A DNA stretch of 64,000 nucleotides. Source: Kibdelosporangium persicum (lineage in GTDB: Bacteria > Actinomycetota > Actinomycetes > Mycobacteriales > Pseudonocardiaceae). Where the stretch lies: positions 1 to 64,000 of the forward strand of contig NZ_JAAATY010000027.1 of the NCBI RefSeq assembly GCF_013280595.1, read 5' to 3'. Under the pieces are notes generated by a model. The model saw only the letters and a list, made by a program, of their open reading frames with translations. It had not been told where the DNA came from and ran no database searches. A program made the position numbers and the translations under genes. Shown in pieces: positions 34,682-43,634 of this stretch (position 1 is the first letter of the stretch; each line of letters begins with the position of its first letter).

Positions 34682-35306
34682 TGCGCCTCCTCGGTGACAT
34701 CGTGGTGGTGGGCTTCAGTCGCACGTCACGCGCGGCGTCGTCGAGGACTGAGGTGATCCACGCGGTGAGGTCCGTACCCGCGTCGTCCGCCGCGGCCGAC
34801 CACCGCCGCATCTGGTCGGCGCCGAACGTCAGCTTCAACGAGGTGGCCACGGGCTGAGCGTCGGTGTCCGGCGCGGCGCTGGCGCGCATCTGGCGCCGCA
34901 GTTCGTCACGCCCCCAACGCATTCGTTCGGCGAAACCGAGCCAGTGGTCCTGGTCCCGTTGCGGCAGCGCGGCGACCTCGATGTGGTGCTGGAGACTGAG
35001 TTTGGGACGTCGCCGGGCGGGCGGGAACCGGCGCGCCGCCCACGCGTAGTTGCGCAGCGTCTGGTAGTCCAGCGATGTCTGGCGCATCGCCCGCTTGTAC
35101 CGGTCGGGGTACTTCCGTTCGCCGAACACGAGCCAGTCGCCCAGCCACCAGACCGACGACTCGGACACCGCGAGGATTTCCTCACCGAGTGCCCGCCATG
35201 TGTCGATGGCCATGTCGTCGGGCAACAGCAGGCTGGTGCGTGTGGTTTGGACGTTGCGGGGCATTCGCGTGCCCAGAACGCGAGGTGTCGTGCTGTTCGA
35301 CGGCAT
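34674..35306 (-). CDS. LmbU-family transcriptional regulator
   Basis: A 210-residue member of the LmbU regulator family known from lincomycin and hormaomycin clusters. Recognised segments are TRTSLLLPDDMAIDTW, VWWLGDWLVFGERKYPDRY and TSLDYQTLRNYAWAARRF, a presumed helix-turn-helix. LmbU activates structural genes in the lincomycin cluster. The association of LmbU-like proteins with alkylproline pathways matches the enzymes found here. The start is chosen from GGAGGGGCAG just before ATG 35306. It is cotranscribed with the ATP-grasp gene upstream and the methyltransferase downstream. Confidence 0.87.
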   Translation of the reverse strand: MPSNSTTPRVLGTRMPRNVQTTRTSLLLPDDMAIDTWRALGEEILAVSESSVWWLGDWLVFGERKYPDRYKRAMRQTSLDYQTLRNYAWAARRFPPARRRPKLSLQHHIEVAALPQRDQDHWLGFAERMRWGRDELRRQMRASAAPDTDAQPVATSLKLTFGADQMRRWSAAADDAGTDLTAWITSVLDDAARDVRLKPTTTMSPRRRSA

Positions 35307-35317
35307 CTGCCCCTCCC

Positions 35318-36574
35318 TCATCCGGCCACGACGTCGATCGGTCGCGGCGTTTGTTGGTGGTGCGTCAGGCCCATGTGTGTGCCGAGCCGGTCGATGGCGG
35401 TGCGCAGCTGGGCGTCGAGCCGTTCGGCGTCCGTGCCCCAACCGACCGCGTACCCCGCCCGGCCGTCTTCGCTCAGCGGCAGCCTGACGTGTTGTCCTGG
35501 CGCGGCGAGCTGGTTCGCGACCTTGACGTCCGGCAGGTCCGCGAGCACGGTGGCCGGCGGTACGAACTTGCGGACCTGACCGCCGCCGACCAGGAACCGG
35601 ACCTGGGCGTACGGTGTCACCGGTCCGGCTGGTCGCTGGGGCAAGGGGTCGAGGCCGAACGCGATCCTGGCCTGGACCTCGTAGAGGTGGACGCCGGTGA
35701 CGCGTGCGGTCAGGTCGGGAACCAGAGCACCGCCCGGCCGGAATGTGGCCTCCAGCAGCGTCCACCGGTCACCGTTGATCTTGAACTCGGCCTGCATGAT
35801 GCCCTCGCCGAGGTGCAGCGCGGTCACCACCTGGGCCATCGCCGGCCACGCCGCGGCCTGATCCGGTTGCACGGCGGCGTAGGCGGCCGACACGGCGAGG
35901 AAGCCCTCCGTCCCGGCGTAGTCCGCCTGGCAGACCGACACGAACACCGGCTGTCCGCCGCTGACCACGGCCTCGACACAGACCTCCCGGCCGTCGACGA
36001 AGTCCTCGGCGAGGACGGTGCGGGACGGTGACAACATACGGACCACGGGCCACTGCTGCCGCGCGGCGGCCAGATCGTCCACGCGCAGCACGCCTGCACT
36101 GCCCGCGCAGTCCACCGGTTTCAGCACCACCGGGCGTGTTCCGTCGGCGAAGAACCGGTCCAGGTCAGCACGGTCGCGGATGTGCCGCCAGCGCGGCACA
36201 TCCATGCCCGCCCTGGCGCACAGGTCGCGTTGTTCGAGCTTCGAACGCGCTACTTTCGCCGCGGCACGGCCTATTCCTGGCAGGCCGGTCTCCTCGGCGA
36301 CCGTGGCCGCCGTGATCTGCGAGTTGTCCGCGAGTGTCGTGACGCCGTCGCATGTCCGGGCCAGTTCGGCGATCCTTGTGATGTCGGCCGAACCGTCCCG
36401 CGGGTCCCACGGCACGAACTCGTACACCATGTGCTCGTAGCGTCCGGTGGTGTAGCCGTCCACCAGGACGATCTCGATCCCCATCTGTCGCCACAGGGCG
36501 AACGCCGACTCCCGCATCGGGCTGGTCCCGACGACCAGCAGCCGGCGGCCGGCATGGCTCGGTTGGCCGGTCAT
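35318..36574 (-). CDS. ATP-grasp ligase
   Basis: A 418-residue carboxylate-amine/thiol ligase of the ATP-grasp fold. The N-terminal Rossmann part begins RRLLVVGTSPMRESAF. The ATP-binding Lys lies in PVVLKPVDCAGSAGV, and metal-binding acidic residues lie in MQAEFKINGDRWTLLEATFRPGG. The family activates a carboxylate as acyl phosphate and joins it to an amine, often in dipeptide or amino acid ligation. It is first in a four-gene minus operon behind SARP-box array 3. Together with the LanB-like enzyme and condensation proteins it adds another amide-forming catalyst to the cluster. Confidence 0.87.
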   Translation of the reverse strand: MTGQPSHAGRRLLVVGTSPMRESAFALWRQMGIEIVLVDGYTTGRYEHMVYEFVPWDPRDGSADITRIAELARTCDGVTTLADNSQITAATVAEETGLPGIGRAAAKVARSKLEQRDLCARAGMDVPRWRHIRDRADLDRFFADGTRPVVLKPVDCAGSAGVLRVDDLAAARQQWPVVRMLSPSRTVLAEDFVDGREVCVEAVVSGGQPVFVSVCQADYAGTEGFLAVSAAYAAVQPDQAAAWPAMAQVVTALHLGEGIMQAEFKINGDRWTLLEATFRPGGALVPDLTARVTGVHLYEVQARIAFGLDPLPQRPAGPVTPYAQVRFLVGGGQVRKFVPPATVLADLPDVKVANQLAAPGQHVRLPLSEDGRAGYAVGWGTDAERLDAQLRTAIDRLGTHMGLTHHQQTPRPIDVVAG

Positions 36575-36597
36575 GGCACCGATGCTCGCCACGGTCG

Positions 36598-36660
36598 ATA
36601 CACCGGCCGTACATGGCGGATACGTGCGCCGGCACATCACCGATGTATGGCCGGTGTATG
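36598..36660. promoter_or_regulatory. Divergent SARP-box array 3
   Basis: Plus-strand ATACACC, GTACATG and ATACGTG begin at 36598, 36609 and 36620, an exact 11-bp ladder. The opposite strand carries two heptamers read as TGTAT at 36644 and 36655, again 11 bp apart. It lies between the ATP-grasp-LmbU-methyltransferase-F420 operon (minus) and the long BtrH-ligase-decarboxylase-carrier operon (plus), and so would control the largest part of the cluster. Confidence 0.82.
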
Positions 36661-36704
36661 TGCCGGGGGCACGCTGTGAGGCCAGGACGTCGAAGGAGAA
36701 ACCG

Positions 36705-37898
36705 TTGCAGGCACCGGACTGGCAGGCAGCCGCGCGGCACCCTTGGGACACCACGTTGTCGGGGCTGCGCGCGGACGCGCTCGACTGTCTGCAGACCACT
36801 GTGGCCCTGGTGGCCGACCATGCCCACGGCCCGGGAACACATCTGGCGCTTGGCTGCCGGTGGCGGTTCCCCGAGGCGGACGCGAATGGCGCCGCCCGAA
36901 TCCAGATGCCGGTACAGGACCGGTTCGCTGAGGCGATGCGGTTGCTCGGCCTACGTGCCGAGCGGATCGAAGCGTCCGACGGGCCCGCTGTTCGCGATCA
37001 GCTGGCCGGCGGCCAGCCGTTGTACGTGATCGCGGACGCGTTCCTGTTGCCCTGGCTGCCCTACGCCGGTCACGCGCACATGTCCCACAGTTTTCTCATC
37101 GAGCCGTTCGGTGAGCGGTTCCTGGTGGTGGACGCGTACCACAACGACACACAGTGGGGGCCCGCCCGGCCGGGCGCGTGGACGTTGTCACCGACTGCGG
37201 TGGACCAGGTCATCGCCGGTGACGTCACGACGATGGACGTCCGGCCGGCCACAGGTCCACTGTGGCTGGACCGGTCGAAGGTGCTGGCGGACAACGCGAC
37301 GCTCGCGCGGGCGGCCAAGCCCGCCACCGACGCGTACACCGAGCGGCTGCGTGAACGACTGGCCGAGCCGGGCGTGATCGACGATGTCGTGCTGGACATC
37401 TGGCTGTTGAGCCGGGAACGGTCCCTGCACGCCGCCTGGCTGGCCGATCACCCGGCCGCGCGCCAGGTGTCGGCCCGCGCGGAAGCGTGGCAGCGGCTGT
37501 CCACGCAGAGCTACCTCGTGGCACGGCGGATGCGCCGCGGCGGGCGGCCGAACCCGGTTCTGATCGACGACCTGGCACGGCTGCTGCACGAGGACATGGC
37601 GCTCGCGATCGAGCTCGCCGAACCGTCCACAGTGGATGATGCAGTGGACGCGGTCGTGTTGGCCGAGCTGTGCGCGACCCTCGGTCTTGACGAGGCGGTC
37701 GTGCGCGCCACGGACACGCTGCGGTCGTTGCCGGGATTCGATTCGTTCCGTCTGGTGGACGCCATCGACCGGATCGAACAGCGGCTCGACACCGCGCTGC
37801 CGGACGATCTGGCCGTGGACGACCTGCGGGACGTCGCCGGTCTGTGCCGGTTGTTCCGCTCGGCCAAGCATCAGGCCAAGGCGGTGAGCACGGGATGA
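36705..37898 (+). CDS. BtrH-like cysteine acyltransferase fused to a carrier protein
   Basis: A 397-residue two-domain protein. The N-terminal domain resembles butirosin BtrH, a papain-like acyltransferase that moves an acyl group from a carrier to an amine. Candidate triad residues are C28 in DALDCLQTT, His in AGHAHMSHSFLIE and Asp in FLVVDAYHND. The C-terminal ~85 residues are a carrier domain with the phosphopantetheine Ser at about S347 in GFDSFRLVDAID. The fusion would let one protein hold and transfer its acyl group. TTG 36705 was chosen because AAGGAG sits eight bases upstream and no other in-frame start fits. ATGA coupling to the next gene. Confidence 0.78.
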   Translation: MQAPDWQAAARHPWDTTLSGLRADALDCLQTTVALVADHAHGPGTHLALGCRWRFPEADANGAARIQMPVQDRFAEAMRLLGLRAERIEASDGPAVRDQLAGGQPLYVIADAFLLPWLPYAGHAHMSHSFLIEPFGERFLVVDAYHNDTQWGPARPGAWTLSPTAVDQVIAGDVTTMDVRPATGPLWLDRSKVLADNATLARAAKPATDAYTERLRERLAEPGVIDDVVLDIWLLSRERSLHAAWLADHPAARQVSARAEAWQRLSTQSYLVARRMRRGGRPNPVLIDDLARLLHEDMALAIELAEPSTVDDAVDAVVLAELCATLGLDEAVVRATDTLRSLPGFDSFRLVDAIDRIEQRLDTALPDDLAVDDLRDVAGLCRLFRSAKHQAKAVSTG

Positions 37899-39364
37899 CG
37901 ACCCTGCTGCACGAGTTCCTGGACACCGCGGCCGAGTGTCATCCGGACCGGCCGGCGGTCCGCCATGGGGGCACTGAGCTGACTTACCGTTCATTGACGG
38001 CACACAGCGAACGAATCGCGGCCTGGCTCGCGTCCGTCGGTGTGCGCCGCCAGGATCGAGTGATTGTCGCGTTATCGGTGGATGTGCTCGTTCCCGCTGT
38101 GTTGTACGCATGCTCACGGGTCGGTGCCGTGTTCGCCGTCCTGCGCGAAGACACACCATCCGTCGTCGCCGCGCACGTTCTCGACGACGCTGAACCGGTA
38201 GTCGTGCTTACGGACTCGTCGACATTCACCGAGCTCGCCGCACAACGCGGGATCGCTTGCCACGGCCTGGATACAGTACGGACCGCTGACACCGGACATC
38301 CGCTCGCCGGAGGGCCGATCCCGGTCGATCCGGTGTGCTTCATCTACACGTCGGGCACAACGGCGATGCCAAAAGCCGTGGTCTCCACTCACCAGCAGGT
38401 CACCTTCGCCGCCCAGGCGATCCAGTCCCAGCTGGAATACCGGGTCGGCGATGTGGTGTACTGCGCGCTTCCCCTGTCCTTCGACTACGGCCTCTACCAG
38501 GTCTTCCTGTCCACAGTGGCCGGATCACTGCTGCACCTCGCGGTGACCGGCGGGCACCGGCTCGGAATCGACCTGCGTGACACGGGCGCCACGATCCTCC
38601 CCGCGGTGCCTCCCTTGGCCGCCAACCTCGCCAAGTTGCTCTCCCGGCGGCCACAGCCCTTGCCGCGGCTGCGGTTGCTGACCAACACCGGCGCCGCCAT
38701 GCCCGCCGACGTGCTCGGTGTGCTGCGTGAGCATCTTCCCGGGCTGCGCGTGCAGCTGATGTACGGTCTGACCGAGTGCAAACGGGCCACCATCATGCCG
38801 AAGGACGAAGACGTGAACCGGCCGGGCGCGTGTGGCCGTGCCCTGCCAGGGACCGAGGTCTTCGTCGTCGACGCGGACGGGACGCGGCTTGCCGCCGGTG
38901 AGATCGGTGAAGTGGTCGTCCGCGGCCCGAACGTGATGGCCGGGTACTGGCGCAGGCCCGAGCTGACCGCTCGCCGGTTCCCCCGCGCCGACGGCTTGTT
39001 CGCACAGTTGCGGACCGGTGACTACGGCTGGTTGGACGCGGATGGTTACCTGTATTTCGCAGGTCGCCGTGACGACCTCTACAAGGAGCGCGGTTTCCGT
39101 GTCAGCACGATCGAGGTCGAGGCGGCCGCGTATCGCATTCCCGGTGTGGAGGCGGCCGTCGTGCTGCCACCGGCTGACGGGCGAGACGGCGCGACATTGC
39201 TGGCACAGGGAAAACTGAGCGCCGACGCCGTGCTGCGCGCGTTGCGTGACCATCTCGACGAGGTGAAGGTGCCTGCCCGATGCGTGATGGTTCCTGAGAT
39301 CCCGGTGAACGCCAACGGAAAAGTCGTGCGCGCGGCCCTGGCGGGACTGGCGGGGGAGGGATGA
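37895..39364 (+). CDS. AMP-dependent acyl/aminoacyl ligase
   Basis: A 489-residue ANL-superfamily ligase that adenylates a carboxylic or amino acid and loads it onto a carrier thiol. The phosphate-binding loop is FIYTSGTTAMPKAV, the adenine site is MYGLTECKR, the hinge region is TGDYGWLDADGYLYF, and the C-terminal Lys is in NANGKVVRA. Placement before a PLP decarboxylase and a discrete carrier mimics butirosin BtrJ-BtrK-BtrI, where glutamate is loaded and then decarboxylated on the carrier. The substrate is unknown. A TTA codon is at 38072-38074. Confidence 0.88.
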   Translation: MTTLLHEFLDTAAECHPDRPAVRHGGTELTYRSLTAHSERIAAWLASVGVRRQDRVIVALSVDVLVPAVLYACSRVGAVFAVLREDTPSVVAAHVLDDAEPVVVLTDSSTFTELAAQRGIACHGLDTVRTADTGHPLAGGPIPVDPVCFIYTSGTTAMPKAVVSTHQQVTFAAQAIQSQLEYRVGDVVYCALPLSFDYGLYQVFLSTVAGSLLHLAVTGGHRLGIDLRDTGATILPAVPPLAANLAKLLSRRPQPLPRLRLLTNTGAAMPADVLGVLREHLPGLRVQLMYGLTECKRATIMPKDEDVNRPGACGRALPGTEVFVVDADGTRLAAGEIGEVVVRGPNVMAGYWRRPELTARRFPRADGLFAQLRTGDYGWLDADGYLYFAGRRDDLYKERGFRVSTIEVEAAAYRIPGVEAAVVLPPADGRDGATLLAQGKLSADAVLRALRDHLDEVKVPARCVMVPEIPVNANGKVVRAALAGLAGEG

Positions 39365-40563
39365 GCGTGCGGGATGTGCCCGTCGAACCACCGGCCTACG
39401 TCTACGACCTCGACGAAGTCGGCCGGTCACACGCCATGCTGACGGCCGCGCTGCCGCGACCGTCCCGGCTTTACTACTCCCTCAAGGCCAATCCGCATCC
39501 GGCGGTTGTGCGTGCCCTCGCCGAGCGGGGATGCTGGGCGGAGGTCTGCTCACCGGGCGAGCTCGCAGCGGCGGTGCACGCCGGTGTGGCGCCGTCCCGG
39601 ATTCTCTACACCGGACCGGGGAAGCGGGACGCCGAGGTGGCCGACGCGGTCACCGCCGGTGTCCGGTGGTTCTCCGTCGATTCACCGCAGGGCATCGCGC
39701 AGGTCGAGAAGGCCGCCGCGGCCGCGGGCGCGGATGTCGAATGCCTGTTGCGGGTCAACGACGACACACCGGTCACCGGTCAGAGCCTGACGATGACCGG
39801 TGTGTCCTCCCAGTTCGGCGCGGATGCCGGCTGGGTGGCGGCGCGACCGGCCGAGTTCACCGGGCCGATCGCCGGTTTCCACCTCTACATGGGCAGCAAC
39901 CTGACCGAAGAGGACGATCTGGTGACGCAGTTCGCCACGGCGATCGGCACCGCACGCCGGCTCGCCGACATCCTCGCTGTCCCGGTGCGTGTGCTGGATC
40001 TCGGTGGCGGTTTCGGCGCGCCTTTCGCCCGTGCGGGTGGTCTGCCGCGGTTCCCGGGACTCGCCGGCCGAGTGGCCTCGTCGCTGGACGACGCGTTTCC
40101 GCGGTGGCGGCACGGCGATCCGGTGATCGCCTTCGAATCCGGCCGCTACCTCGTCGGTACGTGCGGCTCGTTGGTCACGCGAGTCGCCGACACGAAACAG
40201 TCCCACGGCCGGCCAGTGGTCGTCCTCGAATCCGGCATCAACCACCTGGGCGGCATGTCCGGCCTGCGCAGGCTGCCGCCGATCGTTCCGGACATCGAGG
40301 CCGGTGGCGCCCGGACACCCGGTGCGATCGTCGCCGGTCCGCTCTGCACCACCTTGGACACCTGGGCGAGATCGGCGGACGTTCCCGCCGTGCGCCCCGG
40401 CGACATCGTGCGTGTGCCGAACGTCGGGGCGTACGGCCTGACCGCGAGCCTTCTGGCGTTTCTCGGACATCCGGCACCCAGCGAGGTGGTGGTGTCCGGC
40501 GGCCGGATCGCCGACGTGTCCCGGCTGGCGGTCGTCCGGCGGCCCGTCACGGAAAGGACGTGA
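39361..40563 (+). CDS. PLP-dependent decarboxylase, alanine-racemase fold (BtrK-like)
   Basis: A 400-residue group-IV amino acid decarboxylase (LysA/ornithine decarboxylase fold). The PLP Lys is in RLYYSLKANPHPAVV, the Gly-rich phosphate loop is VLDLGGGFGAP, and substrate-site residues lie near GPLCTTLDT. The same family includes BtrK, which decarboxylates a carrier-bound glutamyl thioester. With an AMP ligase before it and a discrete carrier protein after it (6-base gap), the same on-carrier logic is likely. Free diaminopimelate or ornithine decarboxylation is the alternative. ATGA overlap with the ligase. Confidence 0.86.
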   Translation: MSVRDVPVEPPAYVYDLDEVGRSHAMLTAALPRPSRLYYSLKANPHPAVVRALAERGCWAEVCSPGELAAAVHAGVAPSRILYTGPGKRDAEVADAVTAGVRWFSVDSPQGIAQVEKAAAAAGADVECLLRVNDDTPVTGQSLTMTGVSSQFGADAGWVAARPAEFTGPIAGFHLYMGSNLTEEDDLVTQFATAIGTARRLADILAVPVRVLDLGGGFGAPFARAGGLPRFPGLAGRVASSLDDAFPRWRHGDPVIAFESGRYLVGTCGSLVTRVADTKQSHGRPVVVLESGINHLGGMSGLRRLPPIVPDIEAGGARTPGAIVAGPLCTTLDTWARSADVPAVRPGDIVRVPNVGAYGLTASLLAFLGHPAPSEVVVSGGRIADVSRLAVVRRPVTERT

Positions 40564-40569
40564 GCAGGA

Positions 40570-40803
40570 ATGGACACCGAATTCGTCGCGGTGCTGCGGC
40601 CGTACCTGAAGTACGCGGGCGACCGGGAGATCACCGCTGACGCGCGCCTGCGTGACCTCGGCCTCGACTCGATGCGGGCGATCGAGTTGCTGTTCGCGAT
40701 CGAGGACACCTTCGGCGTGTCCATCCCGGACGAACGGCTGACCGACGAGACGTTCGAGACCGGCCGCAGCCTGTGGTCGGTGGTGGAGGAACTGCGGACA
40801 TGA
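40570..40803 (+). CDS. Discrete acyl/peptidyl carrier protein
   Basis: A 77-residue carrier protein with the phosphopantetheine site at S34 in LRDLGLDSMRAIELLF. Helix spacing and length are normal for a free-standing carrier. It sits between the PLP decarboxylase and two acyl-CoA-dehydrogenase-like genes, whose products probably act on the acyl chain it carries. The stop overlaps the next ATG (ATGA). The PPTase encoded at 43.0 kb is the likely activator. Confidence 0.92.
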   Translation: MDTEFVAVLRPYLKYAGDREITADARLRDLGLDSMRAIELLFAIEDTFGVSIPDERLTDETFETGRSLWSVVEELRT

Positions 40804-41957
40804 GCGACACCGTCGAAGCCGGCCCGGTCGAGCTGACGTGTTCCGTGGCCGGGCAGCACGCGGACAGCACGGACGCCGAGGCGAGGTTCCCGGACGAAGC
40901 GCTCACCGCCATGCGGCAGACCGGTTTGCTGGGCCTGATGGCGCCCGCCGAGTTCGGTGGCGGCGACGGGACGCTCACCGACCTGGTGACCACCACGATC
41001 GAGCTGGGCAAGGCGGACATGTCCGTCGCGATGATCTTCGCGATGCACTGCCAGCAGGTGGCGACGCTGGCCAGGTACGGCGGCGGGCGGCTGCGGTCCG
41101 AGGTACTGCCCGCGGTGGCCGAAGGCAAGATGTACCTGGCGTCGGTCACCACCGAGGCCGGCAAGGGCGGCCACCTGCTGACCTCCGAGTCGCCCGTGGA
41201 CCAGGCCGGTGACGTGCTCCGGATCGACCGGCGCGCACCGATCGTCACCGGTGGGGCGCACGCTGACGGCTTCCTGATCACCATGGCGATGCCCGGCGCC
41301 ACCTCGCCAGCTCAGGTCGACCTGCTCTACGCCGCACGCGACCAGGTCACTCTTGAGATACTCGGCGACTGGCAGCCCCTCGGCGCACGCGCGACCGAAA
41401 GCCTGCCGATGCGGCTGGTCGGCGCGGTGCCGGAGTGGCAAGTGATCGGCGAGCACGGTGGTTTCCGTGCGGTCGCCGCCGGGTTCTTCGCGCCAGTCGG
41501 CCACATCGGCTGGGCGGCCGCGTGGCTCGGTGCGGCGGCAGGCGCGTACAGCCGGGTGCTCGGGTACATCCGCAGCGCCAATGGCCGCAAGCAGTTCGAT
41601 CCGTCGTCCGAGCTGTTGCTGACCCGGCTGGCCGATGCCCGTGCCCGGCTGGACGTGGTCCATGCCCTGCTCAGGCACACGGTGTCGGTGGTGGAGTCCG
41701 CGGCGGAGCTCACCACACCGTCGGTGCAACTGCTGGTCAACGCGCTCAAGACCGAGGCCGCGACCGGGTGTTTCGCGGTGGCGGACATGTTGGTCGAGCT
41801 GACCGGGTTGCGGCACGGTTATCTCACCGGCTCGCCGCTGCGCCTGGAACGTACCTTCCGCGACCTGCGGTCGGCCTCGCTGAACTACGGTAACGACCGG
41901 TTGCGCCTGGCGAACGGATCGCTCGCGTTGATGGACACCGGGGTCCGCCTTGCCTGA
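40800..41957 (+). CDS. Acyl-CoA dehydrogenase-like flavoprotein 1
   Basis: A 385-residue acyl-CoA-dehydrogenase-fold protein. The N-terminal helical domain has GLLGLMAPAEFGGGDGT, the mid barrel is diverged, and the C-terminal helices carry ANGRKQFDPSSELLLTRLAD. I do not see an obvious catalytic Glu from this reading. In natural product clusters such proteins oxidise carrier-bound aminoacyl or acyl chains at the alpha-beta bond or act as flavin oxygenases. Its pairing with a second, shorter homologue suggests a heteromer. ATGA-coupled to the carrier gene, with an 8-base overlap into the next gene. Confidence 0.82.
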   Translation: MSDTVEAGPVELTCSVAGQHADSTDAEARFPDEALTAMRQTGLLGLMAPAEFGGGDGTLTDLVTTTIELGKADMSVAMIFAMHCQQVATLARYGGGRLRSEVLPAVAEGKMYLASVTTEAGKGGHLLTSESPVDQAGDVLRIDRRAPIVTGGAHADGFLITMAMPGATSPAQVDLLYAARDQVTLEILGDWQPLGARATESLPMRLVGAVPEWQVIGEHGGFRAVAAGFFAPVGHIGWAAAWLGAAAGAYSRVLGYIRSANGRKQFDPSSELLLTRLADARARLDVVHALLRHTVSVVESAAELTTPSVQLLVNALKTEAATGCFAVADMLVELTGLRHGYLTGSPLRLERTFRDLRSASLNYGNDRLRLANGSLALMDTGVRLA

Positions 41958-43002
41958 CTTCCGGGAACTCGTCACGGCCGCCGCGACGGCGACGGACCGC
42001 CGCTCGCTGTGGCGGAACCTCGGCGAGTCCGGTGTGCTCAGGCAAGTCTGTGGCCGATCCGAAGTGGACGAACGGTTGCTCGGCACGCTCCTGGCGGAAC
42101 TGGACGCAAGGGCGGCCATGAGTGACGTCCTGGCGGTGTGTGTCCAGGTCGCGACTGTCATCCCGTTGCTGCACGGTATGGCGGACGACAGCGGCCTGGT
42201 CCGTGCCCTCCTCGCGGACATGCTCAACGGCAAGGCGATCGTCGCGTTGGCGGCCACGGACGCTGAGGTGTCCGGCTCCGCGCTGATGGACATCCGGACG
42301 ACCGTGAAGTCCACACAGGACAGCGCGGTGCTCGATGGCGGCAAGGAATGGATCACCAACGCGCTCGACGCCGACTACGCACTGGTGCTGGCGAGGCACA
42401 GGCAGGCGCGCCACGTCACCAGCTTCCGCTGGGCGCTGGTGCCCATGGACCGGCCAGGTGTGTCGAGCAGACCGAGCGGTTCGGCGTTCCCCGCGGTCGG
42501 CCATCTTCGGTTCGACAACGTGCCACTCGGCGGTGAACACCTGGTCGGCAGGCCGGGCCGGGCACTGGCGGAGTTCGCAAGGCAGATCGGAACCGAGCGG
42601 CTCGCGGGTGCGTTGTGGGCCCGTGCGCTCACTCGTCGTGTGCTGGTGGGTACGTATGCCTTCTTGACCACGAGGTCCACAGGGGACGGTGTGGTGTGGG
42701 ACAACGCGGCGGTGCGTGACCGGTTCGCCCGCGGCGTGCTTGAGTGGCGCCGCTTGGCCGTGTTGTGCCGGCGTCCGGCGACGACCGCGGACGGCATGGT
42801 GCTGAAGGCGGCATGTGGCCAGAGCGTAGACCGGATTCTCGGCGAATGTGTGGGCCTGCAGGGCGCTGCGGCGTTCCGCGACGGTGGTGTGGCCTCCGTG
42901 CGGGACCAGGCGGCGATGTTCGGCATCGCCGGCGGAGCCACCGGCACCATGCTCGCCGGGATCGCCGACCACGCGGAAGAACTGTTGGAGAGTTCGCCAT
43001 GA
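41950..43002 (+). CDS. Acyl-CoA dehydrogenase-like flavoprotein 2
   Basis: A 350-residue second acyl-CoA-dehydrogenase homologue, shorter at the N-terminus than usual. The FAD-contact region reads GKEWITNALDADYALVLAR and the C-terminal helix bundle has VGLQGAAAFRDGG. It begins at a TTG inside the end of its partner gene. The tandem arrangement with the preceding gene recalls two-subunit dehydrogenases in which only one chain is catalytic. A role in desaturating or hydroxylating the acyl group on the discrete carrier is inferred from position. ATGA overlap with the PPTase gene. Confidence 0.8.
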   Translation: MPDFRELVTAAATATDRRSLWRNLGESGVLRQVCGRSEVDERLLGTLLAELDARAAMSDVLAVCVQVATVIPLLHGMADDSGLVRALLADMLNGKAIVALAATDAEVSGSALMDIRTTVKSTQDSAVLDGGKEWITNALDADYALVLARHRQARHVTSFRWALVPMDRPGVSSRPSGSAFPAVGHLRFDNVPLGGEHLVGRPGRALAEFARQIGTERLAGALWARALTRRVLVGTYAFLTTRSTGDGVVWDNAAVRDRFARGVLEWRRLAVLCRRPATTADGMVLKAACGQSVDRILGECVGLQGAAAFRDGGVASVRDQAAMFGIAGGATGTMLAGIADHAEELLESSP

Positions 43003-43634
43003 AACCGGTGCGAGTGGCTGCCGGCGTCTACGCGATTGCCGGCTCGATGACGGATCTCGCGGACGCGGCACCGCACCCGGCGGACTCGTGGTCCGCCAGA
43101 AGGATTCCACGGTGGCGTGTCCGGGAGTACCTGAACGCGCGAATCCTGCTCCGTCGGCTGCTCGCCGAGGTCGCGGACATGGCGGCGGGATCGCCGATCG
43201 CGGCGCGGGCCCACGGCGGCCCGTATCTCGTTCGGCGACCAGAGGTCGGTGTCAGCCTGTCGCACACCGGTGAATGGGTGGCGGCGGCCGTCCACCTGAC
43301 GGGAACAGTCGGGGTGGACACCCACGAACCCGTGCGGGCCGACGACCGGATGGTGCGCCGATGCTGCACGCGCACGGCGCGTGCGCGTCTGGCTCGGCTG
43401 CCGGAGCGGGACCGCGCTGTGGAACTCGCGTGGATCTGGTCGGTCCAGGAAGCGTGCGTCAAATCGACCGGTGCCGGTGTCGCCGACCGGCCGTGGACGA
43501 TCCCGGTCGAGGTCGGCCAGCACACCGGGCGATGGCGAGCGGTCGAGTGGATCGAACTGCGTGGTGAGTGGCCGGTGCCGGTCAGCTGCGCTCACGGTAC
43601 GCCGACGGCTGGAGGTGGCGCGTGCAAGGACTGA
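42999..43634 (+). CDS. 4'-phosphopantetheinyl transferase (Sfp-like)
   Basis: A 211-residue PPTase that converts carrier proteins to their active holo form with CoA. Motifs are SLSHTGEWVAAAVH, the metal site VGVDTHEPV and WSVQEACVKSTGAG. The usual WSxKEAxxK has Gln in place of the first Lys, and GVDxE has His between Asp and Glu, so the enzyme is somewhat diverged. Ribosome binding site GGAG precedes ATG 42999. A dedicated PPTase is apt for a cluster with three unusual carrier domains. Confidence 0.87.
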   Translation: MKPVRVAAGVYAIAGSMTDLADAAPHPADSWSARRIPRWRVREYLNARILLRRLLAEVADMAAGSPIAARAHGGPYLVRRPEVGVSLSHTGEWVAAAVHLTGTVGVDTHEPVRADDRMVRRCCTRTARARLARLPERDRAVELAWIWSVQEACVKSTGAGVADRPWTIPVEVGQHTGRWRAVEWIELRGEWPVPVSCAHGTPTAGGGACKD

